A DNA stretch of 14,005 bases. It comes from Zygnema cylindricum (taxonomy: Eukaryota > Streptophyta > Zygnematophyceae > Zygnematales > Zygnemataceae). The notes under the pieces are model-generated. The model saw nothing but the letters and a program-made list of their open reading frames with translations. It was not told the DNA's origin and ran no database searches. Position 1 is the first letter of the stretch; each line of letters starts with the position of its first letter. The translations under genes and the position numbers were made by a program. Positions 7,662 through 14,005 of the stretch are shown here, one piece after another. Location: positions 1 to 14,005 of the forward strand of contig JBBHKE010002293.1 in NCBI GenBank assembly GCA_037447655.1, given 5' to 3'.

Positions 7662-8930
7662 TCACGTTAAAGAAACGCCGAATCTTCTTTCAAATGCCTC
7701 GTTTGATGGACTGAAGATTTTATGTAACGAATAGTCACCACTCTCTATTTTGGCCTTCATCAGGGCATAATAACGTGGCTTCAACCGCTTTTCAAGTGAC
7801 AATCCAAGAACCGCTGGGTAGGCAGGCACATCCTCTATGCTGCGTCCCATTTCCTTCACCAAAAACTCCAATTTTGGGCGGAGGGTATTCCAAGAGGAGG
7901 CTAAAAGCGCTGGGGAAAATCGAATCAATTTTAGGATTTTCTCTTCTCCAAAATGTTGTTGAAGCTGTTTGTACGTGTGTTTCATTGTGGAAGTTGAAGC
8001 CATGAGCATGGACGGGTGCTTCAACAAAAGCCGTTTTGCAATGTCATTGCCAAACAATTCCTGTAGTCCTTTGGCCCTTTGTTGTAATGCTCGGGGGTTT
8101 GGACGACCAAGGACAGGAAATTTTGAAAGAAAAGTTACACCGAGTGGATGGGGGAAAATGGCTTTGACTCCCTCAATCCCCTCTTTAATGCTTCTTTCAC
8201 TACCTGAGATTACAACTGGGTACTTCTCGAACATACAAGCAGAGATGGGCATATTTAGACCCGCCCAAAGTTGCAATTTGGAGTCAAGAGTGGCAGGAAG
8301 AGAGTTTACAATCGCAGGGAATGTCGAAATCATTTTTCCCAGATTTTGCACTTTTAAAGTGCCTTGGAGATAGTTGAGTACGGATTCATGTTGCTCATCT
8401 GTACCAGAAAGAAAACTTTGATTTGGACGAGCCTCTCTTTCCAAAATTTTGAGGAACTGTTGCGATTCGATTCCATACCTTCGGAAAATGGCCGCCTTCC
8501 TAAGAATATGCTGTTTGTTTTTCACAAGGGCGACAAAAACTCTCTTAAAAATTTGCCGGAGCTGCGGCTTCGAGCATCCCAGACTGAGCAGAATCTTGGT
8601 GACATCTGCCACGTCATCTTCTGGCCCTGCCTCGTGCTCTCTCCCCCTTGCCACGTGGTCTCGTCCCTCTGCCGCATCCCCTCCTGGTTTTGCGGCGTGC
8701 CCTTCCCCGCCCCCCGCCCCGGGCTGGTCTTCGGCCTCGCATCGGGCCTTGGGTGGGCGGCGAGGGCGACAGTGCAGGCGGGCGAACTGCTGCCAGGAGG
8801 AGTGGTGGGGGGGTGCGGCTGGCTTGGCTTGTGGCACGTGTGGAGGGAGAGCTGGCGGCCGGCTGGACGGAGAGAGCAAAGCGAGGAGAGAAGCCGGGGA
8901 GCCAGAGAACGGATGGAGGGAGCTGGCCAT
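7662..8930 (-). CDS. mTERF-family organelle gene-expression factor, intronless
   Basis: A complete 422-residue protein. mTERF proteins are helical-repeat nucleic-acid-binding factors that act in plastids and mitochondria on transcription termination, transcript splicing or ribosome assembly; the target of this member cannot be read from sequence. Residues 1-64 are rich in S, A, P and basic residues with no acidic residue (MASSLHPFSGSPASLLALL at the start). They end in KARC before the first E, a typical chloroplast transit peptide. Residues 65-106 are a G/A/E-rich linker. From 110 on come successive mTERF repeats with the usual proline-centred cores: FPAIVNSLP (204-212), KYPVVIS (236-242), KFPVLGRP (270-277), KHPSMLM (304-310), FSPALLASSW (338-347) and YPAVLGLSLEKRLKPRYYAL (371-390). 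The typical tail FSPSNEAFERRF follows. The length suits plant members. The start is the ATG at 8930 with GCC following (G at +4); it stops at TGA 7664-7662. The first third is strikingly GC-rich on the coding strand. Confidence 0.95.
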   Translation of the reverse strand: MASSLHPFSGSPASLLALLSPSSRPPALPPHVPQAKPAAPPHHSSWQQFARLHCRPRRPPKARCEAEDQPGAGGGEGHAAKPGGDAAEGRDHVARGREHEAGPEDDVADVTKILLSLGCSKPQLRQIFKRVFVALVKNKQHILRKAAIFRRYGIESQQFLKILEREARPNQSFLSGTDEQHESVLNYLQGTLKVQNLGKMISTFPAIVNSLPATLDSKLQLWAGLNMPISACMFEKYPVVISGSERSIKEGIEGVKAIFPHPLGVTFLSKFPVLGRPNPRALQQRAKGLQELFGNDIAKRLLLKHPSMLMASTSTMKHTYKQLQQHFGEEKILKLIRFSPALLASSWNTLRPKLEFLVKEMGRSIEDVPAYPAVLGLSLEKRLKPRYYALMKAKIESGDYSLHKIFSPSNEAFERRFGVSLT

Positions 8931-8941
8931 CGGATTGCCAA

Positions 8942-9005
8942 GGGGGAATGAGAAAGGGGAGAAAAATCGCAGCAGGGGAATGGGAGAGAAGGGAGAGCAG
9001 AATAG
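8942..9005 (-). promoter_or_regulatory. Pyrimidine-rich leader upstream of mTERF
   Basis: Immediately upstream of the mTERF ATG the coding strand reads as CT-rich clusters (CTCTCCCTTCTCTCCC, TTTCTCCCCTTTCTC). This resembles the Y-patch/CT-rich leaders common in plant TATA-less promoters. No TATA box was seen in the roughly 100 bases above it. The exact transcription start cannot be placed. Confidence 0.4.
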
Positions 9006-9147
9006 GAGTGTGATTTGGAGGAAAGTGGTGTCTAATAACAGTCTAAAATGTAAACAATTGTGTAGGCCGCCTAATTCAACGGCTATCTTTTGACGGTCGT
9101 TTTGAATCGAAATTCAAATGTCTCCGTGCATCCGTACAGACAGTGTT

Positions 9148-9250
9148 CAAATTTGAATGGACTTATCACGTGTGGTGGTTTCCCAATAATACAGTTTCAT
9201 CGCTACAGTACATTAGTTGCAGCTGATACTGTAGCAAGACTCATGTAAAC
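9148..9250. repeat. 103-bp direct repeat, copy 1
   Basis: Matches 9889-9991 with about five substitutions. It contains a perfect 9-bp inverted pair, GCTACAGTA (9202-9210) and TACTGTAGC (9227-9235), preserved in both copies. It sits about 220 bp upstream of the mTERF ATG. Confidence 0.92.
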
Positions 9251-9888
9251 GCGGGACATAAACGTTGGCCGGTTAACTGAACAAAAATTTTAGGGCGTCG
9301 TACGGAAATTTACTAAAAAACTGGTGAACATGGGACTGGAAAAGGACGGCTGACACAAAATTACAACGGACGCAAAATAACACTCTGCGCGCCGTTGGAA
9401 TTGAACGGACGACTTGGAATGAGAAAACACGAGCGGACGGGCTAGCGTGAGTGCCGGCATCGTGGAATGGCTTTTTTGGCAGCTTTTGTCAAAAAAGCCG
9501 ACAGATTGACACGTGGCAGGTCCGGAGTGGATTTGAAGGAATTAAGGACAAAGACATGGCGTCGGATGTGAAAGGTACATCGTTTTTATTGGATCCGTAT
9601 AAAAAATGTACAGATTTCATGGCGGCTACGGTACTTTCTATGCTTGTACACGTCCGGAGAATAAGACGTACATTTGAGTGTACATACCGTACATTTATCT
9701 GTACGGTCCGTACAGTTATCACCGATAATTATCGTTATCGGCATTATCGCCGATAAGTACCCGATATCATCGGCTACTTATCGGCGATAAGACCGATGTT
9801 GATATATCGTACCAATATATCGATTATCGGATACCCGAAAAAAGGCCCATATCGGTTATCGACAAATCCTTACCGATACACAACACAA
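9251..9888. other. Interior between the 103-bp repeats, with an inverted hAT-like relative
   Basis: The right part (about 9650-9888) is the reverse complement of the hAT-like family at 3025. Its terminus CGATACACAACACAA (9874-9888) ends exactly where the second 103-bp repeat begins, and it shares the words CCTTACCGATACACAAC and CGGTTATCGACAAATC with that family. The matching left terminus was not found. A hairpin with 10-bp arms, GGCTTTTTTG (9469-9478) and CAAAAAAGCC (9490-9499), and clustered GTAC palindromes at 9655-9715 are also present. A 101-codon plus-strand frame here matches nothing known. Confidence 0.5.
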
Positions 9889-9991
9889 CAAATTTGAATG
9901 GACTTATCCCGTGTGGTGGTTTCCCAATAATACAGTTTCACCGCTACAGTACATTAGTTGGAGCTGGTACTGTAGCAAGACTCATGTGAAC
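9889..9991. repeat. 103-bp direct repeat, copy 2
   Basis: The partner of 9148-9250, offset by 741 bp. The inverted pair GCTACAGTA/TACTGTAGC is retained at 9943-9951 and 9968-9976. Confidence 0.92.
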
Positions 9992-10070
9992 TGGCGCGAG
10001 TAAAAGCGACGTGGCGATGTACCATGTTATAAGTTTTGCGGCATATGGCGTCAACCGTCACGTCAACAAA

Positions 10071-10087
10071 ATTGGCGTAGCGCCAAT
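10071..10087. repeat. Short palindrome
   Basis: ATTGGCGTAGCGCCAAT is a perfect inverted repeat with 7-bp arms and a 3-base centre, about 70 bp before the small ORF at 10156. GGCGCC-like palindromes can be transcription-factor sites, but no specific factor is implied. Confidence 0.6.
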
Positions 10088-10155
10088 GAAACTGATGAGA
10101 AACTAAGTCGACAGTACAGTATCGCTCGCTTTTTGCATATTATCACGTCAACAGA

Positions 10156-10368
10156 ATGTCGGAAACAGAAAAGGCCGATAAGCTGAACATCGATGTTTCG
10201 GCCATTCTTTCAAAACCATCCACGTGGCATGCGTCGGTATGCATCTACCAATTGTCGGCCTCTCGAGCTTCGGCCCGATACGCATTGCAATGCTCGATTC
10301 ACGGCGGACTATTGCTCATTTATAGAGAGCAGACTCGACTGCACTCAGATGCCGTTTTGGAATATTAG
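10156..10368 (+). CDS. Unrecognised 70-codon open frame
   Basis: The frame starts MSETEKADKLNIDVSAIL and ends at TAG, in a locally GC-balanced island (about 10140-10375) between AT-rich flanks. Codon use is even rather than AT-driven, which separates it from the noise frames around it. It has no signal peptide, clear membrane segment or known motif; the middle is rich in S, A and C and the tail holds GGLLLIYREQTRLHSD. It could be a small gene, the first exon of a larger one, or captured sequence inside a repeat. I do not recognise a family. Confidence 0.25.
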   Translation: MSETEKADKLNIDVSAILSKPSTWHASVCIYQLSASRASARYALQCSIHGGLLLIYREQTRLHSDAVLEY

Positions 10369-10406
10369 GGAAGAGTAGTCTCGACCCATATGAACTTCTG
10401 AAGTCG

Positions 10407-10428
10407 AAAAGGTGTTGGAACACCTTTT
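10407..10428. repeat. Perfect 10-bp-arm hairpin
   Basis: AAAAGGTGTT (10407-10416) and AACACCTTTT (10419-10428) flank two bases. It falls about 40 bp after the stop of the small plus-strand frame. In a plant nuclear genome it should not be read as a bacterial-type terminator. Confidence 0.7.
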
Positions 10429-10944
10429 TCCTCAATTTCCCTGTTTGCTTTCTTGTTTTTGACTCTTGCGCGTGGAAAGTATTCTAGCTTTTCTTTCACA
10501 GTCAAAATGCAGAAATTTAAAAACATTGCGAAACTATTCAGAAGATAATCTACAAACTTATCTTGCTCAACCGTTTTCAGTTTACTGTTTTTCTTTGTAA
10601 CTGGCATATACCTAGTGGTGAGGATAATATACCTAGATACAATGACCGACTGTATCAGTGTTAAGCGTTCACTAGTGTTAATGCGAAAATTTAAATTAAC
10701 AACACTAATTTAGTGCAAGGGGACTTGGCAGATTGTAGCTCACGTCCTTCACTCGCATTGTTAACACTTTTTTATGATTTTTAGCTAAAAAAGTCGCGAG
10801 TGGATTGGGGGTTATCAACTCTAATAATTATGAGCAGGGTAAGTAGTGATAATACTTACATTGAATCATAATTTTAAAAAATATCCCGATATAATATGAT
10901 TAATGCATCCTATCGAAATCAGTAATATCTTAATAAAAACACAA
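10429..10944. other. AT-rich non-coding stretch with a foldback
   Basis: No gene was recognised. ATATACCTAG is repeated at about 10606 and 10627. A foldback at 10750-10802 has nested arms: CACTCGC (10750-10756) pairs with GCGAGTG (10796-10802), and CTTTTTTA (10767-10774) with TAAAAAAG (10786-10793). Confidence 0.5.
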
Positions 10945-12124
10945 TACATCATTCAATATAGTGGTGTACGAGAAAACTTTACGTTAATAGTACAGAGGTA
11001 CAGTATTTTAAACACAAAGTAAGGTAGAAACAGGGAACGAGAAGTACTTAGTCTGAATTTGAGTGATTCAACGTCAATTGTATCAAGTACAACCATTCGC
11101 TAATAGTGTTAATCACTTTAATTAGAGTGAGTTTTCTTCACATAATCATGAATTAGTGTTAATTATAGATTTTAGTAGGTGGCCCATAATGGGCCACGTT
11201 GCAAAACATATTTTAGTGTAGTTTAGCGGTGACGATTCAATAACTAGAAAAACCAATGGCCAGTATACGCAGCCTATCGTAGTTAGTGTTAAAAACAATC
11301 ATTCGGTCGCGACTTTTCTGGCCAAAATCATAAAATAGTGTGGTTAACAATAATTAATGGAGTGGGCTTAGAAACAGCAATGTCTCTCGGCGCTTAATTA
11401 GTATCATCTATATTTCGAAAATACCCATAGTTTCCTTTACACTAATAGCGAAAATGGGCTGTATAGGACCTCATCTCAAAAACATACATTTCAAACAAAA
11501 AAAATGCCTTTAAGAAAAAAGATCTTGTTGTTAAATAACGAGTGCCTCATATTGCACACAAAAGATATGTTAATGGAGACATATGGAATCGGTCAAAATA
11601 GTTGAATCTCGGACAAAGCCTACTACATAACACAGGCTATACATATAAACTGAGGGAATTACTGAAAAAGGATCTACATCTGTTCTACAACTAAGTAATC
11701 TAGTTAAGTCTTCCTTTTTAAGAAGTCTTCCGTGGAATTTGACAAGAATCTGCATAGAAAGCTATGGAAAAGCATATGTCAAAAGATATGTACAAAGGTA
11801 CCTAAAATTTCGTAATTTTCTAAAAGAGGAAGGTCGAAAAATACGCCATTATCAGAATGTAGAAAACATGGTATAAACTTCTTAAACAACTTATGAATTC
11901 TGAGCTTAATCTCACTTCTAGCATCAGAATTCCCGTAAAACATACAGATGGGAAACTGTTGTTAGATAGAAACCAGAAATAAAATTGTTATGAAAAAACT
12001 CCATTTAATAGAAGAGTCAATGTGTAAGAAATAATTCAAAATGGAAACCATAGATTGTAATATTTGATTTGTTTTTTTGTGCTTATTCCTCTCACATGAG
12101 CTAGAAAGAAAAAAAAGAATGCGA

Positions 12125-12516
12125 ATACAAATACAAATAAGAATGTAAGAATATAACGATATAGAATATAAGAATATATGAATATACAAATATAAGAATA
12201 CATGAATATACAAATATGAGAATATAAAAATATAAGAATATAAGAAAATAAGAATGTAAGAGTATAAGAATGTAAGAATATAAGAATGTAAGAATATAAG
12301 AATATATTTATAAGAATATAAGAATATATGAATGTAAGAATATAAGAACGTAAGAATATAAGAACGTGAGAATATAAGAACGTGAGAATGTAAGAACGTA
12401 AGAATGCAATAATGTAAGACTATAAGAATGTACGAATGTAAGAATGTGAGAACGTAAGAATGTAAGAATGTAAGAATGTAAGAATATAAGAATATAAGAA
12501 TATAAAAAAATAAGAA
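12125..12516. repeat. Expanded (AAGAATRT)n microsatellite
   Basis: About 390 bp of AAGAATATA/AAGAATGTA units, roughly twice the tract at the same place in segment A. Minus-strand frames of 150-216 codons made of ILxFLYSY or ILTFLHSY come from this tract and are not genes. Confidence 0.93.
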
Positions 12517-12524
12517 TAAGAACG

Positions 12525-12681
12525 GGAAACAAAAGGAAAAAAAAGGAGAGAGAAACAAAGAGGCTATATCCAACAAACTTTGGATGGATTTGCAAAGAAA
12601 GCAAGAATACAAAAATAAGAAAGGGAAAATAAAAAAGGAGAGAAAAAAAAAGTGCTATACCTGACAAACATTGAGTGGATT
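12525..12681. repeat. Roughly 91-bp tandem duplication over the exon 3' end
   Basis: The sequence around the donor (GCTATAC at 12654-12660, then the exon end) is repeated 91 bp away with GCTATAT at 12563-12569 and CAACAAACTTTGGATGGATT at 12571-12590. Segment A has a single copy. The extra copy keeps some 20 bases of exon end and a disturbed donor. Confidence 0.75.
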
Positions 12682-13279
12682 TTGAGCCTCTTTCCATCAA
12701 GCAATACCTCCACACTCTCCACCTTCCATGTCCATTTTCAGAACATCCACCTGAAAACAAAAATACAAAAGAAAGACTGAAAGTAAGCGAAGATAGCCAA
12801 ATCGGAAAACTGAAAAACCTTCTATGCTTAGTGGAATTTTATTTGAATACCAAACTACAAAAATGTTATTTCCTTTTTCCTAAAAAAACAAACTGCATAT
12901 ATATATAATTGAGATTTTCTCAAAAAAAACCAAACCATAAAATTGATAATGAACACTTATTATACAACAGATCAAGATCAGTAAGTGAACCACGCAAATA
13001 ACGCCATTGTTAGCATTCATCTTCCATCCCAAGGTTCAGAAAATACAAAAAACGTAGGGTACTTAAACTCACATCGACAATTTCTTATGTTCCATTGCTT
13101 TTCTTCTTTTTTCGGCAACCAGTTAGTATCCATTTGACAATACACAAACTAGATGACATAAATTCCATCGACTAAAAACCAGAATCAACCAACTGTCTCT
13201 CCCTTTTATCCTCTAACATCCTTCCAAGGCCTTCGTCCTATGATACTCATTCTAATTACGGATTTTGCAAAGAGAACTT

Positions 13280-13805
13280 AGTCTCTTTCTCCTGTCTCTC
13301 TCCCAACATCTCCTTTGTAAGGAAACAGATCAGAGACATAGACAGAGAGAGGCAAAGAGAGAGAGAGAGAGACATCAAGATAGAGACACGAAAAAAGATA
13401 GACAGAAACAGAGACACCGAGAAACAAAGAAAGAGAAAAAGATGAAAGAAAACAAATAGATTTGCCAAGAGAGATGGAGGAAAAGACAGGAGAGAGGGAA
13501 GAAAAGACAGGAGAGAAGGAGAAGGGGAGAGAAACAATTTAAACAACCTTACCTTATACAAGAGGGGAACAGAAAGACAGAAGAAGAGAGAGACAGTGAC
13601 AAAGACATAGAGATACAAAGAGACAGATATCCAGATAGAGACAGAGAGACTAGGACAGAAAGAGACAGAGCATACACCAAGAATCACCGAACAATAGAGT
13701 GGAAAAGAAAGAGAAGGAAAGACAAAAAGAAATAAGAGAGGGAGGGAGAAGGAAAGAGAATAATCAATACGACAGCAATAGACACAGAGAGACACAGAGA
13801 CAATG
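13280..13805. repeat. Purine-rich low-complexity region
   Basis: GACAGAGA, GAGACA and AAGAAAG words dominate with few pyrimidines. The 179-codon minus-strand frame across it is a serine/leucine/phenylalanine translation of the repeat. No gene is visible. Confidence 0.9.

Positions 13806-14005
<200 letters not shown>

Larger units (their letters stand above)
11709..12750 (-). pseudogene. Decayed METTL24/FkbM-like methyltransferase tail (segment B)
   Basis: The 90-nt exon is kept at 12750-12661 with acceptor TTTTCAG and donor CAG/GTATAG, and it reads VDVLKMDMEGGECGGIA. Codon 18, glycine in segment A, is then TGA (12699-12697). The terminal exon still has its acceptor CTATGCAG and opens at 11749 with ILVKFHGRLLKKE, so the E and W of the A copy's VEFHW are K and G here. 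After about 41 nt it jumps to sequence that in segment A lies beyond the stop codon, a loss of roughly 310 bp. The intron is 911 nt against 574 in A. A nonsense codon, a lost C-terminus and substitutions at conserved positions together make this a pseudogene rather than a sequencing slip. Confidence 0.78.
10945..13275. repeat. Segment B, second copy of the dispersed duplication
   Basis: Colinear with segment A (about 3627-3729 plus 4736-6997) in the same orientation. It differs in lacking the 1006-bp Harbinger-like insertion, in missing about 310 bp of the methyltransferase terminal exon, and in having a longer AT microsatellite and an extra roughly 91-bp tandem copy around the splice donor. 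Similarity stops at about 13275, where purine-rich DNA begins. Confidence 0.85.

Noticed and set aside
8522-8941. Minus-strand 139-codon frame starting MAIRWPAPS, overlapping the mTERF start
   Set aside because: It is in a different frame from the mTERF repeats and loses any family resemblance; the ATG at 8930 gives the full protein.
8364-9093. Plus-strand frames of 121, 195 and 214 codons opposite the 5' part of mTERF
   Set aside because: They arise because the transit-peptide/linker region is GC-rich and poor in stops. Their translations are low-complexity and the opposite frame has clear mTERF homology.
9148-9991. LTR retrotransposon reading of the 103-bp direct repeats
   Set aside because: The repeats lack paired TG/CA ends, the interior shows no primer-binding site, polypurine tract or gag/pol similarity, and no flanking 4-6 bp duplication was found.
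10407-10428. Rho-independent terminator
   Set aside because: The genomic context is plant nuclear. The hairpin is real, but a bacterial-style terminator role has no support.
11962-12760. 216- and 150-codon hydrophobic minus-strand frames
   Set aside because: Same cause: an expanded AT microsatellite. The repeated YSYIL peptide is a repeat artefact.
13256-13795. 179-codon Ser/Leu/Phe-rich minus-strand frame
   Set aside because: A translation of purine-rich low-complexity DNA, with no start context or domain.

Overview
The window looks like nuclear DNA of a land plant. It holds an intronless mTERF-family gene with a plastid-type transit peptide, split coding exons with GT/AG borders, long AT-rich non-coding stretches, small DNA transposons and long GA/CT microsatellites. 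Nothing bacterial is present (no operons, no Shine-Dalgarno-led gene runs). The mixture would suit a seed-free plant (bryophyte, lycophyte or fern), but the sequence alone does not fix the lineage. All recognisable coding sequence is on the minus strand.

Layout. 1-94: purine (GA) microsatellite. 143-318(-): one internal exon of the spliceosome factor SPF27/BCAS2/MOS4. 330-3020: AT-rich DNA with a CT-rich tract, small tandem repeats and an unusual crowd of TTAGTGT/ACACTAA heptamers. 3025-3625: a non-autonomous hAT-like element with 15-bp inverted ends. About 3627-6997: 'segment A', which contains a 1006-bp Harbinger-like insertion (3730-4735) and the last two exons (6438-6349 and 5774-5598, minus) of a METTL24/FkbM-like methyltransferase gene. 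7662-8930(-): complete mTERF gene. 9148-9250 and 9889-9991: a 103-bp direct repeat flanking a 638-bp interior that ends in an inverted relative of the hAT-like element. 10156-10368(+): unrecognised small ORF of ordinary codon use. About 10945-13275: 'segment B', a second diverged copy of segment A in the same orientation. Its methyltransferase exons are broken by a nonsense codon, a loss of about 310 bp in the last exon and a local duplication over the splice donor. 13280-14005: purine-rich DNA passing into a pure (GA)n tract.

How it fits together. The mTERF product would act in plastids or mitochondria on organelle gene expression, and SPF27 in the nuclear Prp19/NTC (MAC) complex. No pathway links the three genes; they are neighbours, not an operon. 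The main story is structural. A roughly 7.3-kb period separates segments A and B, with mTERF between them. One methyltransferase tail has stayed open and the other has decayed. The paralogous copy preserves the empty target site of the Harbinger-like insertion. I found no convincing new defence, RNA or enzymatic system.
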